DNA from: JACVRW01 sp963826165
Lineage (GTDB): Bacteria; Actinomycetota; Thermoleophilia; Solirubrobacterales; Thermoleophilaceae
Reading direction: 5' to 3'
DNA: 64,000 bases
Assembly (NCBI GenBank): GCA_963826165.1
Contig: CAWGWC010000024.1
Coordinates: 62,001 to 126,000, forward strand
Shown: in pieces, positions 1 to 12,400 of the stretch
Position numbering within the stretch: position 1 is the first letter of the stretch
Layout of the letters: the number at the start of each line of letters is the position of its first letter
Notes under the pieces: generated by a model
Database searches by the model: none
Told to the model about the DNA's origin: nothing
The model's input: the letters and a program-made list of their open reading frames with translations, nothing else
Position numbers and translations under genes: made by a program

Positions 1-351
1 GAGGAGGGGGTCGGCGCCGCGGTGCTGATCCGCGCGCTCGAGCCGGTCGACGGCGTGGACTTGATGCGAGCGCGCCGCGGACCCGTTGCCGAGAGCGATC
101 TCTGCTCGGGGCCGGGCAAGCTCACGCAGGCGCTCGGCGTGAGCCTGTCGCTCAACGGCAGCTCGCTGCTCGGCGGGCCGATCGAGCTGCTGGCCAGGGC
201 TCCGGGCGCAGCGACGCCCCGGCTCGCCGTGGGCGAGCGGATCGGCATCACCAAGGCCGCCGAGCTGCCCTGGCGCTACTGCGACGCGGACAGCAATCAG
301 GTCTCGCGCCCCTGGCCCGCGGCGATGCGCCGCGAGCGCCGGGCGGCCTAG
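1..351 (+). CDS. 3-methyladenine DNA glycosylase (AAG/MPG family), 5'-truncated by window edge
   Basis: Only the C-terminal 116 codons are present; the frame is open from base 1. AAG/MPG enzymes excise alkylated purines such as 3-methyladenine by flipping the base and cleaving the glycosidic bond. The visible family landmarks are GPGKLTQALGV, the DNA-binding and base-recognition region, and a C-terminal RIGITKAAELPWRY segment followed by SRPW. The stop codon overlaps the stop of the convergent penicillin-binding protein gene by 4 bases. The family call is firm; the start and the catalytic N-terminal half lie outside the window. Confidence 0.88.
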   Translation, partial: EEGVGAAVLIRALEPVDGVDLMRARRGPVAESDLCSGPGKLTQALGVSLSLNGSSLLGGPIELLARAPGAATPRLAVGERIGITKAAELPWRYCDADSNQVSRPWPAAMRRERRAA

Positions 352-2738
352 GGCGGGGCTGCCCCCACGCCTCCGCCCGTCCCCCCGCCGCTGCTGGGCG
401 GCGTGGTGGGTGCCGGGGCTGGGGTGGGGGTCGGAGCCGGCGTGGGGGTCGGCTCGGGCGCCGGGGTCGGATCCGATTCGGGCGCGGGGGTGGCCTCCCC
501 ACCGCCGTTGCCGGTGGGCCCGTCCGGGGCGCTCTCGTCGGTGGGCGCGGCCTGCTCGGCCGGCGGGATCTGCGAGGGGGTGACCGGGCTGACCGGCACG
601 CCGGAGGTCTCCTCGTCCTCTTCGTCGGGCTTGTCCCGGGCCAGGTCGCGCTCGGCCTTGATGGCCAGGGCGGCGGTCATGAAGTCGTGGAAGATCTCCG
701 CCGGGAAGGTTCCGCCGGCCACCGGGCCGCCGGCGTGCTCGTACTCCATCGGCTGGAGACGGTCGGCGTAGCCCACCCAGATGGCCACCGAGTAGTCGTC
801 GTTGCCGCCGGCGAACCAGGCGTCACCGTAGTTCTCGGTCGTGCCGGTCTTGCCCCAGACGTACTCGTCGCCCAGCGCGGCCGCCTTGCCCGTGCCGCTG
901 GTCACGACCGTGGACAGCATCTCCTTGGCCAGCCGCCCGACCTCCGGTGAGAAGACCCGCTCCTTGCGCAGCTCGTTCCTGTCGGTGAAGCCCTTGCCCT
1001 CGACCTCGGTGAAGGCCACCGGCCCCGTCTCGTTGGGGGCCAGGGAGCCGGACACGCGCTCGCCTTCGTTGGCGATGGTCGAGTAGGCGTACGCCATCTC
1101 GAGGGGGGTCACGCCCTGCTCGAGACCACCGAGCAACATGGCCGGGTTGGTGGAGAGCTCGGTGCGGATCCCCATCCGGTTGGCCAGGCGGGCTACTCGC
1201 TTCGGCTTCACCTCCATGCCCAGCTCGGCGAACACCGAGTTGTCCGACGTCGCCGTGGCCGACCACAGCGAGGCGGAACCCAGATAGGAGTCCTCGTAGT
1301 TCGACACCTTGAACAGCTCCGGTCCCTTCTCTCCTCGGAAGGGCAGCTGCTTGGGCTGAGAGGCCCAGACGCTGTTGGGGTCGATCCCGTCGGCGAGTGC
1401 GCGCACGAGGATGAAGGGCTTGAACGATGAACCCGGCTGGCGATGCCCGTTGGTGGCCAGGTTGAAGGGGCGGGCGTTGAAGCTCGAGCCGCCGACCATG
1501 GCCTTGACCTCGCCCGTGCGGTTCTCGATGGCCACGAGCGAAGCATCGGGCCCGACGCCCGCGAGGCGACCGGCCACCGCATTCTCCGCGGCGGCCTGCA
1601 TCTCGGGGTCGATCGTGGTCTTGATCTTCAGGCCACCGCCGAAGACCCGTCCGGGCCGGTAGCGGTCCACCAGCTGCTGAGTCATCCAGCTCGTGAAGTA
1701 GGGCTGCTCGGACTCTGTGGTGGGGGGATCGACCTCGTCCTCGTCGGGCACCGACTGGCGGGTGTTCTCCTTGTAGTCGGCCTTGGTGATCATGCCCTGC
1801 TCGTACATGCGCGTGAGCACCAGATTGCGGCGAGCGGTGGCGTTGCGCGGGTTGACCACCGGGTCGTAGAGGCTGGGCGAGGCGATCAGCCCAGCCAGCA
1901 TGGCCGCCTCGGCGGGGGTCACGTCAGTGGCCTCGCGCGCGTTTGGGTCCGGCTCGTCGCCGTCCACCGGCGGCGGGGCGTACTGCACCCCCGAGGCGTT
2001 CTCTGCGGCCGCGAGCTCGTCGGGCTCGTCGCCGTCGCCGAAGTAGGTCCGCACAGCTGCCTCGATGCCGTAGGCGCCGTTGCCGAAGTAGACCGTGTTC
2101 AGGTACTGGGTGAGGATCTTCTCCTTGGGCCACTGGCGCTCGAGGTGGTAGGCGAGCGCGGACTCGCGGAGCTTCTGGAAGACCGTGCGGTCGGCCTGGG
2201 CCGAGAGGGCGTTCTTGACGAACTGCTGGGTGATGGTCGACCCACCCTGGGCGGCGCGGCGCTTGAGCACGTCCTGGACGAGCGCGCGACCGATGCCGGT
2301 GTAGTCCACGCCCTCGTGCTCGTAGAAGCGCTGGTCCTCGACGGCGATGACAGCGTTCTTGATGTTGGGCGAGATCTCGCCCTCTCTGAGCAGGATGCGA
2401 TTCTGGTTGCCGGTGAGCTTGGCGATCTGGCAGGGGGCGTTGCCCGGCTCCCTGCAGCCGGGCCCGTCGGAATAGAGGCGCGAGTTCTCGGCCGCCCTGA
2501 ACTCGGCCTGGTTCTCGAGCGACGGCAGATCGCTCGACACGGCCATCAGCATCCCGAACACCGTCGACACCAGCGCGAGCACCGCGAGCCCGGCCAGGAT
2601 CAGCATCAGGCGGAGCTTCTTGAGCTTCGGCTTGCGTGCCGGGGGCGCGGCCGGGCCGCTGCCATTGCCATTCGAGGTCGAGTGCGGGCCCCCACGCAGA
2701 GAGGCTGGATGAGTGATGGGCGTCGGCGGCTCCGGCAT
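348..2738 (-). CDS. class A penicillin-binding protein (GT51 transglycosylase + transpeptidase)
   Basis: Bifunctional peptidoglycan synthase of 796 aa. A basic Pro/Ser-rich cytoplasmic tail is followed by one membrane anchor at about residues 42-66. The GT51 domain shows EDQRFYEHEGVD at 134-145 (catalytic Glu) and GGSTITQQFVKN at 165-176. The transpeptidase domain has the nucleophile box SSFK at 437-440, SDN at 498-500 and KTG at 630-632. The C-terminal ~95 residues are a low-complexity Pro/Thr/Ala tail, common in actinobacterial PBPs. An acidic insertion of roughly 35 residues (about 235-275) interrupts the usual distance between the YFG and AEAAMLAGL motifs of GT51. I chose the ATG at 2738 because it gives a normal tail; an in-frame TTG at 2792 would add 18 residues. 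Transcription probably starts near 2840, back to back with tyrS. Confidence 0.93.
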   Translation of the reverse strand: MPEPPTPITHPASLRGGPHSTSNGNGSGPAAPPARKPKLKKLRLMLILAGLAVLALVSTVFGMLMAVSSDLPSLENQAEFRAAENSRLYSDGPGCREPGNAPCQIAKLTGNQNRILLREGEISPNIKNAVIAVEDQRFYEHEGVDYTGIGRALVQDVLKRRAAQGGSTITQQFVKNALSAQADRTVFQKLRESALAYHLERQWPKEKILTQYLNTVYFGNGAYGIEAAVRTYFGDGDEPDELAAAENASGVQYAPPPVDGDEPDPNAREATDVTPAEAAMLAGLIASPSLYDPVVNPRNATARRNLVLTRMYEQGMITKADYKENTRQSVPDEDEVDPPTTESEQPYFTSWMTQQLVDRYRPGRVFGGGLKIKTTIDPEMQAAAENAVAGRLAGVGPDASLVAIENRTGEVKAMVGGSSFNARPFNLATNGHRQPGSSFKPFILVRALADGIDPNSVWASQPKQLPFRGEKGPELFKVSNYEDSYLGSASLWSATATSDNSVFAELGMEVKPKRVARLANRMGIRTELSTNPAMLLGGLEQGVTPLEMAYAYSTIANEGERVSGSLAPNETGPVAFTEVEGKGFTDRNELRKERVFSPEVGRLAKEMLSTVVTSGTGKAAALGDEYVWGKTGTTENYGDAWFAGGNDDYSVAIWVGYADRLQPMEYEHAGGPVAGGTFPAEIFHDFMTAALAIKAERDLARDKPDEEDEETSGVPVSPVTPSQIPPAEQAAPTDESAPDGPTGNGGGEATPAPESDPTPAPEPTPTPAPTPTPAPAPTTPPSSGGGTGGGVGAAPP

Positions 2739-2846
2739 TGCTTTGAGCGCCCCGAATGAGGGGATCCCGTGTCCGTACGGGAAGGGCGGCAACGGTCAGG
2801 GCGCCCGCCCACAGAGCATCATCACGGGCGCCAACCGAAGAGCGTG

Positions 2847-2856
2847 AGTCTAGCAT
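2847..2856. promoter_or_regulatory. divergent -10 boxes shared by tyrS (+) and the PBP gene (-)
   Basis: The ten bases AGTCTAGCAT hold TAGCAT on the plus strand (2851-2856) and TAGACT on the minus strand (2852-2847), sharing the central TA. The plus box lies 7 nt before the tyrS ATG, which has no Shine-Dalgarno sequence, so a leaderless tyrS mRNA is likely. The minus box would give the PBP gene a leader of about 100 nt. No clear -35 elements are visible. Inference from sequence only. Confidence 0.5.
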
Positions 2857-2863
2857 TGGGCCC

Positions 2864-4036
2864 ATGACGGATTCCCCGGAGGAGGCGGCCCGGTTTCTCA
2901 CGCGCAACGCGGTGGACGCGCTCCCTTCCGGAGAGCTCGAGCGCCAGCTCGGCCAGGAGCGCCCCCTCAGGGTCAAGCTCGGTGTGGACCCCACCACGCC
3001 GGACATCCATCTGGGTCACACCGTGGTGCTGCGCAAGCTGCGCGAATTCCAGGAGCTGGGCCATCAGGTGGTGCTGATCGTGGGCGACTACACCGCGCGT
3101 GTGGGGGATCCCAGCGGCCGCTCGTCGACCCGTCCGTTCGTGGACCCGGCCGAGATCGACCGCAACGCCGAGACCTACGAGGAGCAGGCCTTCAGGGTGC
3201 TCGACCGGGACCGGACCGAGGTGCGCCGCAACGGCGAGTGGCTGGACATGACGATGGACGAGCTGTTCCTTCTCGCCCGCACCTCGACCGTCGCCCAGCT
3301 GCTCGAGCGCGACGACTTCGCACAGCGCTACGGGGCGGGAGAGCCGATCTCCATCCTCGAGCTGCTCTACCCGCTCATGCAGGGCTACGACTCCGTGGCC
3401 ATCCGGGCCGACATCGAGCTCGGGGCCACCGACCAGAAGTTCAACATCCTGCTCGCGCGCGAGATACAGAAGGCCTACGGGGTCCCGTCGCAGTCCATCC
3501 TGACCATGCCGATCCTGCCCGGTCTCGACGGTGTGCAGAAGATGTCGAAGTCGCTGGGCAACTACGTGGGCGTCGACGATCCGGCCGAGGAGATGTACGG
3601 CAAGCTGATGCGGATCCCGGACCAGGTGCTGCCGGTCTACTACGACCTCCTGCTCGATTCGCCGCTCGACGGCTCGGTCGGGCCGCGAGACGCCAAGCGA
3701 GCTCTGGCCCTCGATATCGTCACCCGCTACCACGGCGAGCGGGACGCGCTCGCGGCTCAGGAGCGCTTCGACACCATTCACGTGCGGAGGGAGGTCCCCG
3801 ACGAGATCGAGGAGTACGCGTTCGCGGTGGACAACGGCCTCGTGCACCTGCCGGCGCTGCTCGCGGACGCCTTCGGGCTGTCCCGCTCCGAGGGACGCCG
3901 GCTGGTGGCCCAGGGGGGCGTCAGGCTGGACGGCGAGCCGCTCGACCAAGCCGCCCTCGACGTGGCGGCGGAGCGGCTCGACGGAGTGGTGCTGCAGGTG
4001 GGCCGCCGCCGCTTCCGAAGGCTGCGTCGGGCCTGA
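2864..4036 (+). CDS. tyrS: tyrosyl-tRNA synthetase
   Basis: Class I aminoacyl-tRNA synthetase that activates tyrosine with ATP and charges tRNA-Tyr in the cytoplasm. The protein is 390 aa. The HIGH signature appears as HLGH at 49-52 and KMSKS is intact at 225-229. Between them lie the expected GDYTARVGDPSG stretch and the tyrosine/tRNA-acceptor region (LLYPLMQGYDS, about 167-176). The C-terminal ~65 residues (LSRSEGRRLVAQGGVRLDG) form an S4-type RNA-binding domain. The ATG at 2864 is preferred over upstream in-frame starts because it sits 7 nt after a TAGCAT box and yields a normal N terminus. It is monocistronic, just upstream of the rRNA operon. Confidence 0.96.
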   Translation: MTDSPEEAARFLTRNAVDALPSGELERQLGQERPLRVKLGVDPTTPDIHLGHTVVLRKLREFQELGHQVVLIVGDYTARVGDPSGRSSTRPFVDPAEIDRNAETYEEQAFRVLDRDRTEVRRNGEWLDMTMDELFLLARTSTVAQLLERDDFAQRYGAGEPISILELLYPLMQGYDSVAIRADIELGATDQKFNILLAREIQKAYGVPSQSILTMPILPGLDGVQKMSKSLGNYVGVDDPAEEMYGKLMRIPDQVLPVYYDLLLDSPLDGSVGPRDAKRALALDIVTRYHGERDALAAQERFDTIHVRREVPDEIEEYAFAVDNGLVHLPALLADAFGLSRSEGRRLVAQGGVRLDGEPLDQAALDVAAERLDGVVLQVGRRRFRRLRRA

Positions 4037-4357
4037 CGGGCCCTGGCGCACCCCGGCATCCGGTGCTACAGTGGTCGGTCGCGTCACAGACGTGGGTGGA
4101 GTCCCCACCCCAGAGGGACGCAGCGGTCTTTGAAAACTCAGCAGTACGTGCGACCGAAAGGTCGCGTCCAGGTTTGAACCCTTCCTCGATTGCTTCGGCG
4201 ATCGGCGAAGGGCCTGAAACAGAACCCGTCAAGTCCAGCCCGTTCCGCGGTGTACGCGGATAGGCATTGACGACTTGACAACTCTCTTGATCTGACAGTG
4301 GAGCCGGCCGGCTCGGGGTTTCCCTCGGTCCGTCCGGATTTGAAACCACGCCAGACT
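4037..4357 (+). promoter_or_regulatory. rRNA operon promoter/leader region
   Basis: About 320 nt between tyrS and 16S with no coding gene. A plausible -10 box TACAGT is at 4067-4072, and a TTGACA-like hexamer lies at 4275-4280 without a convincing -10 downstream. The leader contains the boxA-like element CTTTGAAAACTC (about 4128-4139), typical of actinobacterial rrn antitermination leaders. A small hairpin follows (GCGACC-GAAA-GGTCGC, 4150-4165). The start point(s) cannot be fixed from sequence alone. Confidence 0.5.
4133..4150 (+). other. 16S rRNA processing stem, 5' strand
   Basis: The 18 bases at 4133-4150 are the perfect reverse complement of 6011-6028 in the 16S-23S spacer. Pairing of the two would loop out the whole 16S precursor, the arrangement cut by RNase III-type enzymes in bacterial rrn operons. 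The boxA-like GAAAACTC lies in the same stem. Confidence 0.75.
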
Positions 4358-5907
<1,550 letters not shown>

Positions 5908-6010
5908 GGGAGCTCTGCAAGGCAGAGCCGGCCCACTGGCCTCATGGCCTGTGGGCGCATCTAGAACGTCGACCGAACCTGGTCGAGCCGGATGTCCACG
6001 GACGCCGGCT

Positions 6011-6028
6011 CACGTACTGCTGAGTTTT
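6011..6028 (+). other. 16S rRNA processing stem, 3' strand
   Basis: Perfect 18-bp complement of the leader segment 4133-4150. Together they bracket 16S rRNA, the expected substrate geometry for RNase III processing. Confidence 0.75.
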
Positions 6029-6072
6029 GAGAGACCAGCCGGGGAGTCCCCTCGGTTGCGCCCTCGCCGAAC

Positions 6073-6095
6073 CTTGAAAACTGCACAGTTGGCCA
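6073..6095 (+). other. 23S rRNA processing stem, 5' strand
   Basis: 23 bases complementary to 9233-9255 downstream of 23S, with a single A:G mismatch. The stem includes a boxA-like CTTGAAAACTG. It brackets the 23S precursor. Confidence 0.75.
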
Positions 6096-6183
6096 AACAA
6101 CAACGGAAGATCACCGTTGTTGCCGGCGTACGAGAGCGATCGCTTCGGCGGCCGCTCGAGAGCGCCGGCTATCAACGATCACC

Positions 6184-9189
<3,006 letters not shown>

Positions 9190-9232
9190 GGATGTTTTTG
9201 GTCTTCCGTGGCCTGCCGGTTCGCCGGCAGGC

Positions 9233-9255
9233 TGGCCAACGGTGCAGTTTTCAAG
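9233..9255 (+). other. 23S rRNA processing stem, 3' strand
   Basis: Pairs with 6073-6095 (22 of 23 bases) and lies in the short 23S-5S spacer (9190-9304), which holds nothing else recognisable except a CTGCCGGTTCGCCGGCAG hairpin at about 9213-9230. Confidence 0.75.
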
Positions 9256-9304
9256 CTTCGGTGAGGGCGGGATCCCGGCTCAGCCGGGCTTCGTCTCGCC
9301 AATT

Positions 9305-9421
9305 TTCGGTGGTGATAGCGAGGGGGAGACACCTCTTCCCATTCCGAACAGAGCAGTTAAGCCCCTCAGCGCCGATGGTACTTGGGCCTCGCGGCCCTGG
9401 GAGAGTAGGTCGCCGCCGATT
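9305..9421 (+). rRNA. rrf: 5S ribosomal RNA
   Basis: About 117 nt with the conserved core CCCATTCCGAACAGAGCAGTTAAG and GCGCCGATGGTACT, closed by a terminal stem TTCGGTGG / CCGCCGA. It is the last gene of the rrn operon and is followed within 10 nt by a terminator. Exact ends may differ by 1-3 bases. Confidence 0.95.
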
Positions 9422-9427
9422 TAACTT

Positions 9428-9457
9428 CGGGCCGTCCCTCGGGCGGCCCGGCTTTTT
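9428..9457 (+). terminator. rho-independent terminator of the rrn operon
   Basis: Stem CGGGCCG (9428-9434) pairs with CGGCCCG (9444-9450) around a 9-nt loop, followed by GCTTTTT. It lies directly after 5S rRNA. Confidence 0.85.
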
Positions 9458-9458
9458 C

Positions 9459-9464
9459 TAGACT
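9459..9464 (+). promoter_or_regulatory. -10 box TAGACT before the gene at 9475
   Basis: TAGACT begins 2 nt after the rrn terminator T-run and ends 10 nt before the ATG at 9475, which has no Shine-Dalgarno sequence. It is a candidate leaderless or near-leaderless promoter. Confidence 0.4.
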
Positions 9465-9474
9465 GCGCGCCGCC

Positions 9475-9882
9475 ATGTACATCGCCCCAATCGCCATCTC
9501 CACGTTCGGCCTGATCCTGATCATCGTCGGCGTGATCTTCGCCATCGCGCTGCTCCTCGGCTTCGCAGGCGCCCGGGCGCGCGATCGCCGCCTGAGCGGC
9601 GTCTTCGAGCGAGACGTGGCCGAGGCCGACTCGGCTCTGCAGCAGGCCGCCGCGCTGGACCGGGGCTGGAACCGCGAGTCGATGCTGGCGACGGCCCGGG
9701 ACGCGCTCTCCCGAGAGCGGCCCGACTGGAGCTATGAGGACCTCCATCTGGTCCTGGTGGACGACCGGCCGGGAGTGGACGAGGACCGCGCGCAGTTCGT
9801 TGCGGTGGCCGGCGACGGCCAGGAGGCTCGTGTCGTCCTCGCCCGCGAGGGTGATGTCTGGCACGCGGAATCGGTCGACTGA
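9475..9882 (+). CDS. small single-pass membrane protein, unknown function
   Basis: 135 aa. Residues about 5-31 form one strongly hydrophobic helix; the rest is a soluble acidic domain. Residues ~40-75 (VFERDVAEADSALQQAA then ALDRGWNRESMLATARD) look helical. The C-terminal ~45 residues alternate like a small beta domain ending in a VWHAESVD tail. No family was recognised. It overlaps the following HD-type gene by 29 bases and is probably co-transcribed with it. Confidence 0.7.
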   Translation: MYIAPIAISTFGLILIIVGVIFAIALLLGFAGARARDRRLSGVFERDVAEADSALQQAAALDRGWNRESMLATARDALSRERPDWSYEDLHLVLVDDRPGVDEDRAQFVAVAGDGQEARVVLAREGDVWHAESVD

Positions 9883-10438
9883 CCGTCCGCGGACGGCCAG
9901 CGACCTGATCGAGGGCTTCGAGCCCGAGAACGCACTGGAGACTGCGGTCGGCGCCGATCCGGAGTTGGTGCGGGGGCTGGCGTGGGGAGAGCCCCGGCCC
10001 GGTCATCCGGAGGGCAAGGTGGCGCGCCACGTGGGCGATCTGCTCAGCCAGATCGATCTCTGGGCCGAGCGCGGAGGCCGGCGGGCCGATCTGCGCTTCA
10101 TCGCGTTGGTGCACGATTCGTTCAAGTACCGCGAGCACGATTGGCTGCCCCACGCCGGGCCCAACCACCACGCCGCCCGCGCGCGGCGCTTCGCCGAGCG
10201 GCACACGGCGGACGAACGCCTGCTGGCGGCGATCGAGCTCCACGACCGTCCCTACCACCTGTGGCGCCGGGCTCGACGGTTTCACACGGGGCAGCCCTCC
10301 AGGGCGGTCGCCCGCTTGCTCGAGCGCCTGCCCGACGTGGATCTCTTCGTGCGCTTCGTGGAGCTCGACGGCTCGACCGAGGGCAAGGACCCGGAGCCGT
10401 TTCGCTGGTTTGCGGGCCAACTGGCCCTTCGCGACTGA
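9854..10438 (+). CDS. HD-domain protein (metal-dependent phosphohydrolase fold)
   Basis: 194 aa. An early histidine (H59 in KVARHVGDLL) is followed by an HD pair at 87-88 (FIALVHDSFKYRE) and more histidines at 105-106 (PNHHAARARRF) and ~133 (IELHDRPYHLW). This matches the spaced H...HD...H...D ligands of HD hydrolases, which act on nucleotides or phosphoesters. The ATG at 9854 is chosen because GAGGGTG precedes it and the longer frame upstream is not protein-like. Substrate cannot be named. Co-transcription with the upstream membrane-protein gene is likely (29-base overlap). Confidence 0.75.
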   Translation: MSGTRNRSTDRPRTASDLIEGFEPENALETAVGADPELVRGLAWGEPRPGHPEGKVARHVGDLLSQIDLWAERGGRRADLRFIALVHDSFKYREHDWLPHAGPNHHAARARRFAERHTADERLLAAIELHDRPYHLWRRARRFHTGQPSRAVARLLERLPDVDLFVRFVELDGSTEGKDPEPFRWFAGQLALRD

Positions 10439-10451
10439 CCCCTCGCCTTGC

Positions 10452-10820
10452 TCAGACGGCCAGGCAGAGCTGCTCGGGCGCCACCGGGGCGCCCTTGCGT
10501 ACGCGCGCCCGTGTCTTGGGCTCGCGCACGACGCGCCGGCGATCGCCCTGGCAGGGAGCCGACGAGGCCAGGCGCGCCGCCGCGGGGGTCGCGGCCGGCA
10601 CCGTGCCGGCCGCCCCGCCCGCGACGCCTGCGCTGACCGCGGCGCGCTCGGCGATGGGGTCGCCGGCGCCTCCCAGCCGCGGAGCGTGGCCAGGAGCGTC
10701 GACGGGGGCACTCGGGGCGCCCGGCGTGGGGGACACGCTCAGGCGGTATTCGCCCAGTGTCGAGAACTCGACCACCAGGTCGAGCGCCGTGCCGATCTGC
10801 TCTCTGAACCGTGGGAACAT
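10452..10820 (-). CDS. hypothetical protein, convergent with the HD gene
   Basis: 122 aa from the ATG at 10820. The N-terminal 35 residues (FPRFREQIGTALDLVVEF...) look like a folded segment. From about residue 40 on it is Ala/Pro/Gly-rich, ending in a basic stretch (REPKTRARVRKGAP). No family recognised and no clear ribosome binding site. Its promoter would share the 120-nt gap with the divergent thioesterase gene. Codon bias favours this strand only moderately, so it may be spurious. Confidence 0.45.
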   Translation of the reverse strand: MFPRFREQIGTALDLVVEFSTLGEYRLSVSPTPGAPSAPVDAPGHAPRLGGAGDPIAERAAVSAGVAGGAAGTVPAATPAAARLASSAPCQGDRRRVVREPKTRARVRKGAPVAPEQLCLAV

Positions 10821-10925
10821 GCGTTCGTGAAGGTACGGTCCGCTCCGGACGGAAGGCGCTATTTGCTGCAACTTTCCGTGCACGGGCGTGTCCGGGCGCC
10901 GGCGAGCGGCGACGAGCAGCCCCGA

Positions 10926-10931
10926 TAGGCT
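10926..10931 (+). promoter_or_regulatory. -10 box TAGGCT for the thioesterase gene
   Basis: TAGGCT ends 9 nt before the ATG at 10941. A GGAG also sits 2 nt before the ATG, too close for an efficient Shine-Dalgarno, so a leaderless mRNA is plausible. Confidence 0.4.
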
Positions 10932-10940
10932 GGCCGGAGC

Positions 10941-11387
10941 ATGAGCGAGGAGTTTCGCCACCGGCTGCGGGTGCGCTTCGACGAGTGCGACCCGCAGGGC
11001 GTGGTCTTCTATGCGAACTACCTCGTCTACTTCGATGTCGCCATGACCGAGCTGTGGCGCGTGGCCTTCGGCTCCTACGCCGGGCTGATCGACGACGGCG
11101 TGGACGCCATGGTGGCGGAGGCCAGCGTGCGCTACCACGGCTCCGCGCGCTTCGACGACGAGATCGATCTGGTGGCCACGGTCGTCCGGATCGGCACCAC
11201 CTCGAGCGTCACGCGAATCGACGTGCAGCGGGCGAGCGACGGCCGGACCCTCGTCGAAGGGGAGCTGCGCCACGTCTTCGTCGACACGACCTCGTACGAG
11301 AAGACCCAGATTCCCGCGCACGTGCGCACGGGTCTCGAACGCTTTGCCGTCGCCGCAGAGCTCGAGGCCGAGCGAGCGCCACGGTGA
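10941..11387 (+). CDS. acyl-CoA thioesterase, hotdog fold (4HBT/YbgC-FadM type)
   Basis: 148 aa, normal for the family. The signature FDECDPQGVVFYANYLVYFD at about 14-33 contains the catalytic Asp and the Tyr-Ala-Asn-Tyr helix start of 4-hydroxybenzoyl-CoA thioesterase-like hotdog enzymes, which hydrolyse acyl-CoA thioesters. The natural acyl substrate cannot be told from sequence. Its stop overlaps the GTG of the DUF389 gene by 4 bases, so the two are translationally coupled. Confidence 0.88.
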   Translation: MSEEFRHRLRVRFDECDPQGVVFYANYLVYFDVAMTELWRVAFGSYAGLIDDGVDAMVAEASVRYHGSARFDDEIDLVATVVRIGTTSSVTRIDVQRASDGRTLVEGELRHVFVDTTSYEKTQIPAHVRTGLERFAVAAELEAERAPR

Positions 11388-12391
11388 TCCACCTGCGGAT
11401 CGTGGCGCCGGAGGCGGTCGCCCACAAGGCGCTCGAGCTTCTCTGCGGCTCGCCCGCCGTCATCAACGTCGTTCATCTCCACGGCGCCGCTCAAAAGCCG
11501 AAGGGCGACGTGATCCTCTGCGACGTGGCCAAGGAGGAGGCGAGCGTGATCCTGGCCGACCTCAAGGAGCTCGAGATCCCGCGCGTCGGGTCCATCGCCA
11601 TCGAGCACGTGGACACCACGATCTCCGACGCCGCCGTCGAGGCCGAGCGGGCCGCGCCCGGCCTGCCCTCGGACGCCGTGGTGTGGGAAGAGGTCCAGCA
11701 GCGCACGAGCGAGGACACGGAACTGTCGATCAGCTTCGTGACCTTCATGGTGCTGGCGATGCAGATCGCCGCGGTGGGGATCCTGTTCGACCAGCCGATA
11801 CTGATCGTCGGCGCGATGGTCGTCGGGCCCGAATTCGGCCCGCTCGCCGGGCTCTCGGTTGCGCTCGTGCACCGGCAGAAAGCTCTCGCCAAGCGTTCTG
11901 TATCGGCGCTGGCGGTGGGCTTCCCGGTGGGTATCGCCCTGACGCTGCTGACCGTCGGCTTCTTTCGCTGGAGTGGCTTGAAGGACGACTACCAGGTGGG
12001 CGACGACGTCCTCACCGGTTTCATCTCGAACCCCGACTTCTTCTCTTTCTTCGTCGCCTACGTGGCCGGTACCGCCGGCATGCTCTCGCTGACGAGTGCC
12101 AAGTCGGGCGCGCTGATCGGGGTGCTGATCTCGGTGACCACGATTCCCGCGGCGGCAAACATCGCCGTGGGCGTGGCCTACGGGGACTCGGGGGAGGCCC
12201 TCGGCGCGGCCGCCCAGCTGGCCATCAACCTCGTGGCGATCGTGCTCGCGGGCGTGGTCACGATGTTCGTGCAGCGGCGCTACTACGTCCGGCAACGGCG
12301 CAAGCACTTGGACGACCCGGCGCGCAGCGCCGCGGGGCTGCCGATGGGGCACAGCATGCATCCGAGGCGCGAGCGCCCGGTCCGTCGCTGA
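11384..12391 (+). CDS. DUF389 integral membrane protein
   Basis: 335 aa. An N-terminal cytosolic region (about 1-115), reading like a small ferredoxin-fold domain (VIHLRIVAPEA ... GDVILCDVAKEEA), precedes at least six hydrophobic helices between about 120 and 300. The diagnostic DUF389 stretch VGAMVVGPEFGPLAGLSVAL is at about 142-161. The C terminus is basic and cytoplasmic. The family is widespread but of unknown function; transport has been suggested only from topology. GTG start overlaps the thioesterase stop by 4 bases. Confidence 0.88.
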   Translation: MIHLRIVAPEAVAHKALELLCGSPAVINVVHLHGAAQKPKGDVILCDVAKEEASVILADLKELEIPRVGSIAIEHVDTTISDAAVEAERAAPGLPSDAVVWEEVQQRTSEDTELSISFVTFMVLAMQIAAVGILFDQPILIVGAMVVGPEFGPLAGLSVALVHRQKALAKRSVSALAVGFPVGIALTLLTVGFFRWSGLKDDYQVGDDVLTGFISNPDFFSFFVAYVAGTAGMLSLTSAKSGALIGVLISVTTIPAAANIAVGVAYGDSGEALGAAAQLAINLVAIVLAGVVTMFVQRRYYVRQRRKHLDDPARSAAGLPMGHSMHPRRERPVRR

Positions 12392-12400
12392 ACTCCTTTA

